Shown here: positions 1 through 6,585 of the stretch, piece by piece | How the letters are laid out: each line of letters opens with the position of its first letter | Numbering within the stretch: the first letter of the stretch is position 1 | Source: Xanthobacteraceae bacterium | Lineage (GTDB): Bacteria; Pseudomonadota; Alphaproteobacteria; Rhizobiales; Xanthobacteraceae | Direction of reading: 5' to 3' | DNA: 6,787 nt | Assembly (NCBI GenBank): GCA_030043175.1 | Contig: JASHYD010000496.1 | Span: 1 to 6,787 of the forward strand | Notes under the pieces: model-generated | The model's database searches: none | What the model saw: only the letters and a program-made list of their open reading frames with translations | Told to the model about the DNA's origin: nothing | Made by a program: the position numbers and the translations under genes

Positions 1-803
1 GCCGCGAGATGTGTTGACACCATGGCCATGACGGCCCGGGAATTGGCACCGAGCGCGGACCCACCATTGAAGCCAAACCAGCCGACCCACAAAAGCCCCA
101 TGCCGACGACAGCCATCGACAGGTCGAACGGAGCGAGATTCTCGGTGCCGTAGCCGCGCCGGGGACCCAGCGTCAGCGCTACCGTCAAACCGGCCACACC
201 CGCATTAATGTGCACCACCGTGCCGCCGGCAAAATCAAGCAGACCGGCGCTGCCAAGGAAGCCGCCGCCCCAGACCCAATGCGCGATAGGTACGTACACA
301 AAGGCCAGCCACTGCGCAGAAAACAGCATGAAGGCGGAAAACCGCATCCGATCGGCGACCGCTCCGGCCACCAAGGCAACCGTGATGATGGCGAATGTCA
401 TTTGGTAGAGCATGAACAGCGCTTCAGGGATTGTTTTTGCCAACACGCTAATAGAGTCCATCCCCAGGCCACGCAGGAACAAGCGATCAGCCGATCCGAG
501 CCAGGCACCGTCCCCGGTGAATGCCAGGCTGTAGCCGAACGCGATCCACAGGATCGACACCAGCGCGGTTGCGGCGAGGCTTTGCGCCATAGTGGCGAGC
601 ACGTTCTTCTTGCGAACCATGCCGGCATAAAACAGCGCAAGTCCTGGAATTGTCATCATCAATACGATAGCGGTCGCTACCATCATCCAGGCCGTATCTG
701 CCCGGTCAATCTTGCCTGCCTGCGCGAAAGCGGGCGCGGCTGTGAGGGTGCCGAGCGTCGTGGCGCACGCAAACGCCGCCACCCGACATGATGTTGCGGT
801 CAT
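1..803 (-). CDS. amtB: Ammonium transporter AmtB, 3' end cut off by the window edge
   Basis: This is an inner-membrane channel of the Amt/Mep/Rh family that carries ammonium or ammonia into the cell. The first 267 residues are present; family members usually have about 400-450, so the last helices and the GlnK-binding cytoplasmic tail lie outside the window. Residues 1-27 look like a signal peptide ending AFA, as in other Amt proteins. Hydrophobic helices follow from about residue 37. The signature DFAGGTVVHINAG (190-202) carries the equivalents of E. coli Asp160 (D190) and the pore His168 (H198). HWVWGGG has W178 (Trp148-like), MTFAIIT has F137 (Phe107-like), and GWFGFNGGS has F245 and S249 (Phe215, Ser219). 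The ATG at 803 lies 26 bases after the glnK stop, with only a weak purine-rich ribosome site, so the two genes are probably cotranscribed and regulated together by nitrogen status. Family assignment is very secure. Residue equivalences are by eye. Confidence 0.96.
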   Translation of the reverse strand, partial: MTATSCRVAAFACATTLGTLTAAPAFAQAGKIDRADTAWMMVATAIVLMMTIPGLALFYAGMVRKKNVLATMAQSLAATALVSILWIAFGYSLAFTGDGAWLGSADRLFLRGLGMDSISVLAKTIPEALFMLYQMTFAIITVALVAGAVADRMRFSAFMLFSAQWLAFVYVPIAHWVWGGGFLGSAGLLDFAGGTVVHINAGVAGLTVALTLGPRRGYGTENLAPFDLSMAVVGMGLLWVGWFGFNGGSALGANSRAVMAMVSTHLA

Positions 804-829
804 GGCTTTTCGTCGCTGATCCGCCGGCT

Positions 830-1168
830 TTAGAGTGCGTCGCTGTCGGTTTCACCGGTGCGGATGCGCAGCGCATGGTCGAGCGCCGTGACGAAAATCT
901 TTCCGTCGCCGATCTGTCCAGTCCGCGCGCCGGACGTGATGGCTTCGACAGCGCGATCCACCTGCTCGGCCGACACCGCAACTTCGACGCGCAGCTTAGG
1001 CAGGAAGTTCACCGTATATTCGGCGCCGCGGTAGATTTCCGTGTGCCCCTTCTGTCGCCCGTACCCTTTTACTTCCGTTACGGTCATACCGCTTACCCCG
1101 AGTCCGCTCAGCGCCTGCCGAACTTCGTCGAGCTTGAATGGCTTGATGATCGCGATGATGAGTTTCAT
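830..1168 (-). CDS. glnK: Nitrogen regulatory protein PII, GlnK type
   Basis: This is a small cytosolic trimeric signal protein. It binds ATP, ADP and 2-oxoglutarate and reports nitrogen status to AmtB, and in related bacteria also to NtrB and other targets. The product is 112 residues, exactly the usual PII length, starting [13 protein letters not shown]. The T-loop [15 protein letters not shown] (37-51) contains Y51, the conserved uridylylation site. The C-terminal signature [11 protein letters not shown] (83-93) and the RIRTGE segment are intact. YTVNFLPK, with Asn54, matches E. coli GlnK (Asn) and not GlnB (Asp), and the amtB gene directly downstream supports GlnK. The start at 1168 was preferred over an in-frame ATG at 1195 because it gives the canonical N-terminus and has a good ribosome site in front. 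Family: certain. GlnK over GlnB: strong inference. Confidence 0.96.
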   Translation of the reverse strand: MKLIIAIIKPFKLDEVRQALSGLGVSGMTVTEVKGYGRQKGHTEIYRGAEYTVNFLPKLRVEVAVSAEQVDRAVEAITSGARTGQIGDGKIFVTALDHALRIRTGETDSDAL

Positions 1169-1177
1169 TGACGGCCG

Positions 1178-1187
1178 CCCCCTCTTT
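1178..1187 (-). promoter_or_regulatory. Ribosome binding site deciding the glnK start
   Basis: On the minus strand the sequence AAAGAGGGGG lies 9 bases before the ATG at 1168. It is a strong purine-rich Shine-Dalgarno-like site. It supports the 112-residue form of GlnK over the longer reading from 1195, in which this site would fall inside the coding region. Confidence 0.6.
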
Positions 1188-1260
1188 CCTGTCACGCCGT
1201 GCCCGGCCTTCAGCCGCAGCTCTTTTCGCCCGCCTGCCTTCTCGCAGCGGACGACATGTC

Positions 1261-1287
1261 TAAAAGCATGCCAGATGCCGCATTTTA
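1261..1287. repeat. Imperfect 27-bp dyad in the glnK leader
   Basis: TAAAA at 1261-1265 and TTTTA at 1283-1287 are mirror arms. Partial GC-rich pairing is possible inside them if one base is bulged. The dyad lies between the candidate sigma-54 promoter and the glnK start, so it would be transcribed into the leader or could be bound as DNA. The minus strand also reads TAAAAT here, which resembles a sigma-70 -10 element, but no -35 at proper spacing was found. Function is unknown and the match may be chance. Confidence 0.25.
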
Positions 1288-1311
1288 GGGCAAAAGGAAA
1301 ACGTCTTATTT

Positions 1312-1327
1312 GGCAACCGCCATCCCC
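1312..1327 (-). promoter_or_regulatory. Candidate sigma-54 (-24/-12) promoter for glnK-amtB
   Basis: The minus strand reads GGGGATGGCGGTTGCC. Aligned to the consensus TGGCACG-N4-TTGCW, it keeps the invariant GG and GC dinucleotides with exactly 10 bases between them. It also keeps the A and G of the -24 block and the whole TTGC of the -12 block. It departs at the leading T, the first C and the last W. A start site would fall near 1300, giving a leader of about 130 bases before glnK. glnK-amtB operons of proteobacteria are classically activated by NtrC with sigma-54, which makes the position sensible. I did not find a convincing NtrC site upstream, so this stays a candidate. Confidence 0.4.
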
Positions 1328-1396
1328 ACCAACTTACAGATGTGGCGCCCAAGCGATGCCGCTGTGGGGCTGGGCAGATGCCTGCACAACTTTTCA

Positions 1397-2284
1397 TCAT
1401 TTCAGGCCGTCAGATTTTTCACGGCGTTCTCTCAGCAAGCCCTCCTGCGCAACCGACGCCACCAGCGTGCCATTTTGGGTAAAGATCAAACCGCGCGCAA
1501 AACCTCGCCCGCCGCCAGCGCTAGGGCTGTCCTGGGCATACAGCAGCCATTCATCGGCCTTGAACGGTCGATGGAACCACAATGCGTGATCCAGGCTTGC
1601 CGCCATGAGCTTCCTGTCGAACACGGTGCGCGCGTGAGGCATCAGGGCGGCATCGAGGAGCATCAGATCCGACGCGTAGGCCAGCACGCACTGATGGACC
1701 GCCGCCACGTCGGGCAGCGCGCCGGTGGTCCGTATCCACACATTGAATCGGCCGTCCGAGAACTTCTTGCCGAGATAACGCTCGAACTCGACGGGACGCA
1801 GTTCGATCGGCCGTTCGCGCTCGAAATAGCGCCTGATCGGATCCGGCATCACCGGCAAGACTCGTTGCCGCATCTCAAGGTCGCTCGGCAGGTCTTCGGG
1901 GCCGGGCACCCTGGGCATTTCGGCTTGGTGATCGAGTCCTGGTTCGTTCCCATGGAACGACACTGACATTGAGAAGATCGCGTGACCATGCTGGATCGCG
2001 ACGACGCGACGCGTCGTGAAGCTGCGGCCGTCCCGAATGCGGTCAACCTCATAGACAATCGGAACCTTGGGGTCTCCGGCCAGCAAGAAATAAGCATGAA
2101 GCGAATGCGGGGGCCGCTCCGCAATCGCCTCGACGGTACGGCACGCGGCAACCAGCGCCTGGCCAATCACTTGGCCGCCGAACACACGCTGCCAGCCGAC
2201 TTGCGGCGAGCGGCCTCGAAACAGATTTACCTCGACAGGCTCAAGATCAAGGATGGCGAGTAGATCGTGTACCGCAGAGCTCAT
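1397..2284 (-). CDS. tesB: Acyl-CoA thioesterase II
   Basis: This cytosolic enzyme hydrolyses acyl-CoA to free fatty acid and CoA. TesB has a double hot-dog fold. The 295-residue length agrees with E. coli TesB (286). The N-terminal hot-dog contains LFRGRSPQ, RVFGGQVIGQAL (33-44), HSLHAYFLLAGD and a DGRSFTTRRV stretch. The C-terminal hot-dog contains RPVEF, VWIRTTG, YASDL and DHALWFHRPF. Aligned by eye to the E. coli catalytic residues Asp204, Thr228 and Gln278, this protein has D206, S230 (Ser replacing Thr, hydroxyl kept) and Q280 in AQEG. The ATG at 2284 has GGAG five bases upstream. The gene is divergent from the ubiquinone hydroxylase gene and lies about 230 bases before glnK on the same strand. 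Co-transcription with glnK is unlikely given the candidate promoter between them. The physiological substrate is not indicated by the sequence. Confidence 0.95.
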   Translation of the reverse strand: MSSAVHDLLAILDLEPVEVNLFRGRSPQVGWQRVFGGQVIGQALVAACRTVEAIAERPPHSLHAYFLLAGDPKVPIVYEVDRIRDGRSFTTRRVVAIQHGHAIFSMSVSFHGNEPGLDHQAEMPRVPGPEDLPSDLEMRQRVLPVMPDPIRRYFERERPIELRPVEFERYLGKKFSDGRFNVWIRTTGALPDVAAVHQCVLAYASDLMLLDAALMPHARTVFDRKLMAASLDHALWFHRPFKADEWLLYAQDSPSAGGGRGFARGLIFTQNGTLVASVAQEGLLRERREKSDGLK

Positions 2285-2300
2285 AAGGGCTCCAACAAAG

Positions 2301-2328
2301 TTGATATGCGAACGCAGACAGTTTTAGT
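2301..2328 (+). promoter_or_regulatory. Weak candidate promoter for the ubiH-like gene
   Basis: TTGATA (2301-2306, 5 of 6 to the -35 consensus) and TTTAGT (2323-2328, 4 of 6 to the -10 consensus) are separated by 16 bases. They lie in the divergent tesB-ubiH gap and point towards the hydroxylase gene. This would leave a leader of over 100 bases. It is a pattern match only. Confidence 0.25.
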
Positions 2329-2482
2329 CACGCTTGAGACGAAATCGAAGTCAAGATAGGTAACGGTTGAGCCCGGTGCCGAGTCCAAAGCGAGGTAACC
2401 CCTAAGACACGTCGGCAACCGCGCAGGCCAAGTCTCCTGGTTGTCGGATCGCCGGGTCGCTCCTCAATTTCTCAAGCCGCTG

Positions 2483-2488
2483 AAAAGG
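2483..2488 (+). promoter_or_regulatory. Ribosome binding site supporting a TTG start at 2498
   Basis: AAAAGG ends 9 bases before the TTG at 2498. The alternative in-frame TTG at 2441 has no comparable purine tract at normal spacing. This tips the choice of start for the UbiH-like hydroxylase. Confidence 0.4.
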
Positions 2489-2497
2489 CCGACGAAT

Positions 2498-3739
2498 TTG
2501 CCAGCACCCACGAACGGTTGTTCGGATGTCCTGATCGCAGGCGGCGGATTTGCCGGGTTTGCGCTCGCCATCGCGCTACGCCAGGCGCTGGGCGCGGATT
2601 TTGCCGTCACATTGGCCGATCCCGGACTTGATCGCCCCCTGGGTAAAACAGACGTTCGCGCTTCCGCAATCGCCGCCGCCCCCCGCCGCATGTTCGAAGC
2701 GCTCGGCGTTTGGGAAGCGGTCGCCGATGAGGCGCAGCCAATCCTCGACATGGTGGTCACCGACAGTCGCGTCCATGACGCGGTGCGGCCGGTATTCCTA
2801 ACCTTCGGGGGCGAGATCGAGCCGGGTGAACCGTTTGCCCACATGATCGAGAATGATCGCCTGGTCGCTGCGCTTGCCGCCAAGGCCCGTTCGAGCGGCG
2901 TCACACTCGTTGCCGCGTCAGTTGCCGACTTCGCGGCCGAAACGGCCCGCATCAGGGTCGTGCTTGACGACCGTGCGCCAACCGGGACCAAGCTCCTCGT
3001 GGCGGCGGACGGCGCCCGTTCGCGGCTTCGCGAGCGCGCCGGCATCGCGATCAACGGCTGGTCATACGGACAATCCGCGATCGTCACCACCGTCGCCCAT
3101 GAGCGTAGCCATGAGGGTCGGGCCGAAGAGCATTTCCTGCCCGCCGGTCCCTTCGCGATCCTGCCGCTGCGTCATAATCGTTGCTCGATTGTGTGGACCG
3201 AAGAGGCCGAGGAGGCCAAACGAATCGTTGCTCTGCCGGACCGTGACTTTCACAGCGAGCTGGAGAAGCGGTTTGGTCTGCGCCTCGGAGACATTGCGGT
3301 CGCGGGGCCGCGGCACGCTTATCCGCTCGGCTTGTGGGTGGCGCGCAGCTTCATCGCCGATCGGCTTGCCCTGGTCGGCGATGCTGCGCACGTCATCCAC
3401 CCGATCGCCGGACAAGGACTGAATATGGGGCTGCGCGATGTCGCTGCGCTCGCAGAAGCCGTCGTCGACGCGGTGCGCATGGGCCTCGATCCTGGCGACG
3501 CCGTGGTGTTGGAGCGCTATCAGCGCTGGCGCCGTTTCGACACCGTGACCATGTGCGTTTCAACGGACGGCCTCAACCGGCTGTTCTCCAACCGATCGGA
3601 CGCAGTAAGGCTCATTCGCGACTTTGGCCTTGGACTGGTCGACCGCTCACCCGCGCTCAAACGTTTGTTTATCCGTGAAGCCGCCGGGCTTGGCGGTGAA
3701 GTGCCGAAGCTCTTGCGGGGCGAGCCATTAGCGCTCTGA
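2498..3739 (+). CDS. ubiH: FAD-dependent hydroxylase of the UbiH/UbiF/Coq6 family
   Basis: This flavoprotein monooxygenase probably hydroxylates the aromatic ring during ubiquinone synthesis, using FAD, NAD(P)H and oxygen, at the cytosolic face of the membrane. With the start used here it has 413 residues, normal for the family. The N-terminus has the dinucleotide-binding fingerprint VLIAGGGFAGFALAIAL (glycines 15, 17, 20). LLVAADGARSRLRERAG (about 166-182) carries the DG motif. LALVGDAAHVIHPIAGQGLN (about 290-309), followed by MGLRD, is the second FAD-binding stretch and the UbiH-family signature. No ATG or GTG exists between the upstream in-frame stop at 2396 and the fingerprint, so the start must be TTG, at 2498 (used here; AAAAGG upstream) or 2441 (19 residues longer). 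Alphaproteobacteria also use relatives such as UbiL and UbiM, so the ring position modified, and hence the symbol, is tentative. Confidence 0.88.
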   Translation: MPAPTNGCSDVLIAGGGFAGFALAIALRQALGADFAVTLADPGLDRPLGKTDVRASAIAAAPRRMFEALGVWEAVADEAQPILDMVVTDSRVHDAVRPVFLTFGGEIEPGEPFAHMIENDRLVAALAAKARSSGVTLVAASVADFAAETARIRVVLDDRAPTGTKLLVAADGARSRLRERAGIAINGWSYGQSAIVTTVAHERSHEGRAEEHFLPAGPFAILPLRHNRCSIVWTEEAEEAKRIVALPDRDFHSELEKRFGLRLGDIAVAGPRHAYPLGLWVARSFIADRLALVGDAAHVIHPIAGQGLNMGLRDVAALAEAVVDAVRMGLDPGDAVVLERYQRWRRFDTVTMCVSTDGLNRLFSNRSDAVRLIRDFGLGLVDRSPALKRLFIREAAGLGGEVPKLLRGEPLAL

Positions 3740-3775
3740 CGACGTTCGCTTTCAGCATCACGTCGTGCGAAAGCC

Positions 3776-3791
3776 CGGCATCGCCATGCCG
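3776..3791. repeat. Short perfect inverted repeat between convergent genes
   Basis: CGGCAT (3776-3781) and ATGCCG (3786-3791) form a 6-bp stem with a 4-base loop, in the 164-base gap between the hydroxylase and glutathione S-transferase stops. It could help end transcription from either side, but no proper T-run follows on either strand (only TTT shortly after it on the minus strand). No gene is supported in the rest of this gap. Confidence 0.25.
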
Positions 3792-3903
3792 CGATCGAAA
3801 AGATTCTGCCGTGCCCAAAACGAACACCGGTGGTCGCCCGCTCCTTGCGTCCGGGGACAAGCTTCGCGGTGGACGACACAGCGCGAAATGGTAGACGTGG
3901 AAT

Positions 3904-4530
3904 TCAGGTTAACGGCACGCTTGAGACATGATCGCGGAAAGCCTGGCGCGAGGCGATTGACGCATACCACCGCTCAAAATTCGCAAACGCCGGGCGCTCG
4001 GGCACCAGTTGGCGATAGCGGTAGGACATGATGGCGATCGGAATGTCCCCCATTGAAAACGCATCGCCCGCCGCATAAGGCGTCCGCGCGAACTGCTCGT
4101 CCAAAATCTTCACCGCCGCCGTCGCCTTGACCTTCCCGTCCGCGATGGCTTTGTGGTCGCGTCGTTCTTCTGGCGTTCGCACCAGGCCCCAGAATACCGG
4201 TGTCAAAGCAGGGCCGAAGACCGAAAGCTGCCAATCCATCCATTTATTGGCGAGCGCGCGCGCATGCCCGTCGGAGGGCTCCAATGTGCCGGTGCCATGC
4301 TTGGCTGCGAGATAGCGGATAATGGAATTGGATTCCCACAGCAAAAAACCATCGTCCTCCTCGAGCGTCGGAACGAGTCCGTTGGGATTCATGACGAGGT
4401 AGTCAGGCTCTCGGTTCTTGCCAAATGGGCCGCCGATGTCGATGCGCTGATAGGTGAGCTTCAACTCGCCGATAGCGAACATGGCTTTCTGAACGTTTGA
4501 CGAGGTGTTCCTTCCCCAGATCTTGAGCAT
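3904..4530 (-). CDS. Glutathione S-transferase family protein
   Basis: This is a cytosolic transferase of the glutathione S-transferase (GST) superfamily, which conjugates glutathione to electrophiles or reduces peroxides. The 208 residues are typical. Residues 1-75 form the thioredoxin-like domain. MLKIWGRNTSSNVQKAM holds the candidate catalytic Ser/Asn region near residues 8-12. NPNGLVPTLEE contains the cis-proline (P54) and WESNSIIRYLA the glutathione-binding Glu67-Ser68 pair. The helical C-terminal domain (about 88-208) has AAGDAFSMGDIPI, whose S159-x-x-D162 matches the GST N-capping box. The ATG at 4530 has a modest purine site, GGAAA, 7 bases upstream. The gene stands alone between the convergent hydroxylase gene and the propeller protein gene, so the context does not reveal a substrate. 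Class assignment within the superfamily is uncertain. Confidence 0.93.
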   Translation of the reverse strand: MLKIWGRNTSSNVQKAMFAIGELKLTYQRIDIGGPFGKNREPDYLVMNPNGLVPTLEEDDGFLLWESNSIIRYLAAKHGTGTLEPSDGHARALANKWMDWQLSVFGPALTPVFWGLVRTPEERRDHKAIADGKVKATAAVKILDEQFARTPYAAGDAFSMGDIPIAIMSYRYRQLVPERPAFANFERWYASIASRQAFRDHVSSVPLT

Positions 4531-4561
4531 GTCGTGTTTCCGTAGGTTGCTTGGCGGATGC

Positions 4562-4591
4562 GTGATATCGTGCGCGTGATCGATTTTGCAA
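4562..4591 (-). promoter_or_regulatory. Weak candidate promoter for the glutathione S-transferase gene
   Basis: On the minus strand TTGCAA (4591-4586) and TATCAC (4567-4562) are 18 bases apart, each 4 of 6 to the sigma-70 consensus. They sit about 30 bases before the gene start. The rest of the 235-base gap (4531-4765) has no supported gene. Confidence 0.22.
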
Positions 4592-4704
4592 TTGGCATCA
4601 TGGCGGGGAGCTGGAGCGGTTTTCGATCAACCGGCGTGTCGGTGACAACGTGCAGCGCGCCCATCGCCGCCTCGCCGCCCGCTTAGAAGAGGACGCTGCG
4701 CTGC

Positions 4705-4722
4705 GGCGCGCATGAGCGCGCC
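4705..4722. repeat. Perfect 7-bp GC hairpin downstream of the propeller gene
   Basis: GGCGCGC (4705-4711) and GCGCGCC (4716-4722) enclose an ATGA loop. The hairpin lies about 45 bases beyond the stop of the minus-strand haem-propeller gene, where a terminator is expected. In that direction no T-run follows; TTTGT follows only on the plus strand. It may be an RNA-stabilising 3' hairpin or a Rho-type end, or simply a result of high GC. Confidence 0.35.
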
Positions 4723-4765
4723 TTTGTCCACCCCGCACGCGGATTCCAACCGATCCAAATCTACA

Positions 4766-6448
4766 CTAATCGAGCGGCTCGATCCTGATGATGGCGGCAT
4801 GGTGGTTGTTGCCGGCCCAGAAGGTCACCGGCGTGGTTGAATCGTCGATGAAGATACGACGAATGTTGGTCTGATGAGGCAGCAGATATTCGATTGAGTT
4901 GCCGGTCTCAGGGTCGAACCTCAGTACCCGGTCATCCGACATTGAGCCGCTCCACAATTCGCCTTTGCGATCGAGATAGACGTCGTAGGGATAACTGTGG
5001 GGCGTCGGTACGTCCCATTCCTTGATGCTTTCGCGCTCGAGGTCGAACTCGGCGAGCTTGTTGGCGGCGAACTCCGCGAACCACAGCCGCCCCTTGTCGT
5101 CCAGCATGGTGCGGCGCGGACGCGAATGGGGCGTCGGCGTGGGGTAGATGGTGGCGCGGAATGTCTTGGCATCGACGCGTCCGACGCTCTCATCGCCGAA
5201 ATCCATGAAAAAGAGATCGTTATTCTTGTCGGCCGCCATTCCGTACGGCGAATGCTGGCGATTGCCGCCGATCGGCATGCCCGCGAACGGATCGACACGC
5301 TCATAAGTCCCGCTCGCCACATCGAGCCGCAGAATGGAATGGGTGTTGACGTCGTTCGTCCACACCTTGCCGTCAACGCGGGATTGGCGCGGCATAACCA
5401 TGGATTGCTGGGCCGTGTCGGAGTCAAGCTCCGACGGCAGCGGGTAGTGGCGGAACGTCCTGGTATGGGTGTCGAACTTCATGAGCCCGCCCTGGAACAT
5501 CAAGGCAAGCCACCAGTTACCGTCCTGGTCGGGCTCGAGCGCCAGTGCGCCGGCGGGAAAATTCGGCTTCGGCAATTTGTACGCAAATTCCGCGTGGGCG
5601 CCGGTGCGCGGATCGAGTCGCCCGAGATAGGGTTCGACGAAATTCGAATACCAGACGAAACCTTCGGCATCGGTGCGCACATCGTGAGGCGCAATGGTGC
5701 CGCGCGGCATGGCGTATTCGGTAATGATGACCCGCGTCGCCGCGCCGGTCGGACGCGGCAGCGTCTTGAGTTCGTAGTCCCAGCGCTCCCGCTTGCTCAA
5801 ATTGACCGTCGCGAGATATTCGCCGACCCGCCGTGCCCGATCATCAGGCACTTCGCGTTCGGCAACGCGCGCCTGCACCTTTTGCATGGTGGAGTTGTTG
5901 GCGTAGTTGGCCATGCGCTTGAGCACCCCGACGAACTCGTCGGCGGTGAACTTCGAGCGCACCACGCGCTCAAGCGTATGGCAGCTCATGCACTCGATCA
6001 GCGGGCGCTTTTGCTCGGTGCCGCCCGGCATGCTGATCAGCCACTCAGTCGAGGTCAGCTGGGAGGAAATGTCATCGACCTTGCGCAGCGCAAGATCGGC
6101 CGTCGCGGGCCCCTTCGCGCTAACGTCGACGGTGGCCGGCCCTTCAAGCTCGTAACCTATCGCCCGGATGCGCAACGCGTAATTCCCAGGCGGGAGGCGA
6201 TCGGACGGGAAGCTGTAGCGACCGGTTTGATCGGACACCACCGTTACGGTAACGGGGGACCCGGCCCGGTGCGCGCTCACCAGCACCCCTTCCATTGCGC
6301 CTTCCTGCGCAGACGTCACGCGGCCAGTCAGCCCCGCATTGGACGAATCCAACGCGCGCTCGGCGAGAGCTGCGTTCAATGAGAGCAGCGTGCCGACGAG
6401 GCCGCTGAAGAGGATTCCCGCGAGAGTGTTTCGGCGGTGGCCGCTCAT
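4766..6448 (-). CDS. Exported carboxypeptidase-regulatory-like / haem c / Vgb-like beta-propeller protein
   Basis: The 560-residue product begins with a signal peptide (MSGHRRN, then a hydrophobic stretch, with likely cleavage after ALA at 29), so it is probably periplasmic. Residues about 38-122 resemble a carboxypeptidase-regulatory-like beta-sandwich (LTGRVTSAQ, SDQTGRYSF, LPPGNYALRIRAIGY). Residues about 135-215 hold one c-type haem site, ECMSCH (C153, C156, H157); M179 or M188 could be the second axial ligand. Residues about 240-560 form a beta-propeller like streptogramin lyase Vgb (COG4257), with blades repeating GxxWYSN/LWFAEF and GRLDPRTG/LRFDPETG patterns, roughly six or seven copies. 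The start at 6448 is chosen because the signal peptide begins there. The frame stays open to an ATG at 6589, but that extension is Arg/Pro/Ala-rich and would bury the signal. Its ribosome site is weak (AAGATGG). Substrate and redox partner are unknown, and antibiotic lyase activity should not be assumed. Confidence 0.85.
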   Translation of the reverse strand: MSGHRRNTLAGILFSGLVGTLLSLNAALAERALDSSNAGLTGRVTSAQEGAMEGVLVSAHRAGSPVTVTVVSDQTGRYSFPSDRLPPGNYALRIRAIGYELEGPATVDVSAKGPATADLALRKVDDISSQLTSTEWLISMPGGTEQKRPLIECMSCHTLERVVRSKFTADEFVGVLKRMANYANNSTMQKVQARVAEREVPDDRARRVGEYLATVNLSKRERWDYELKTLPRPTGAATRVIITEYAMPRGTIAPHDVRTDAEGFVWYSNFVEPYLGRLDPRTGAHAEFAYKLPKPNFPAGALALEPDQDGNWWLALMFQGGLMKFDTHTRTFRHYPLPSELDSDTAQQSMVMPRQSRVDGKVWTNDVNTHSILRLDVASGTYERVDPFAGMPIGGNRQHSPYGMAADKNNDLFFMDFGDESVGRVDAKTFRATIYPTPTPHSRPRRTMLDDKGRLWFAEFAANKLAEFDLERESIKEWDVPTPHSYPYDVYLDRKGELWSGSMSDDRVLRFDPETGNSIEYLLPHQTNIRRIFIDDSTTPVTFWAGNNHHAAIIRIEPLD

Positions 6449-6542
6449 GTTGAACCATCTTTGCGGGAGTGATGGGCAGGTTCCCGCCGGCTGCGCGTTG
6501 AGTGCCCTCCCTGCCCTTGCTTGCCCGGCTATCATCCAGCGC

Positions 6543-6556
6543 GCGCGGAACCGCGC
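6543..6556. repeat. GC-rich dyad upstream of the haem-propeller gene
   Basis: The sequence GCGCGGAACCGCGC is a perfect palindrome with 5- or 6-bp arms. It lies about 95 bases before the start of the haem-propeller gene. It may be a leader hairpin or an operator, but its high GC content makes a chance match fairly likely. Confidence 0.25.
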
Positions 6557-6566
6557 AAATGTCGTG

Positions 6567-6582
6567 CGACCACGTCTGGTCG
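6567..6582. repeat. Perfect dyad CGACCA-N4-TGGTCG upstream of the haem-propeller gene
   Basis: Two 6-bp arms are perfectly complementary around a 4-base centre. Unlike its neighbours it is not pure GC, so it is a better candidate for a regulator-binding site or an RNA hairpin. No known operator was recognised. Confidence 0.3.
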
Positions 6583-6585
6583 AGG

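Noticed and set aside
210..791. 193-codon plus-strand open frame
   Set aside because: It lies entirely antisense to amtB, whose conserved motifs run through the same bases.
1169..1195. Nine-residue N-terminal extension of GlnK from an ATG at 1195
   Set aside because: PII proteins begin MKLI/MKKI and are 112 residues long. The ribosome site at 1178-1187 would be coding if translation began at 1195.
1370..1390. NtrC-like site near a GCA/TGC dyad upstream of glnK
   Set aside because: The half-sites do not fit the TGCACC-N5-GGTGCA spacing.
1310..1966. 218-codon plus-strand open frame
   Set aside because: It is antisense to the 3' part of tesB, and its composition is that of a shadow frame.
2853..3422. 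189-codon plus-strand open frame in another phase
   Set aside because: It is Ser/Arg/Pro-rich and overlaps the UbiH-like gene, whose FAD motifs are in the correct frame.
3740..3903. Possible small gene or RNA in the ubiH-GST gap
   Set aside because: The short frames here only extend from shadows of neighbours. No cloverleaf or known RNA motif was seen.
4712..4840. Short plus-strand frame from the ATG in the 4705-4722 hairpin
   Set aside because: It overlaps the 3' end of the haem-propeller gene, has no ribosome site, and matches nothing recognisable.
4997..6382. 461-codon open frame on the plus strand, antisense to the haem-propeller gene
   Set aside because: Long antisense frames are common in GC-rich coding DNA. 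The product shows no family motif, while the minus strand has clear domains and a signal peptide.
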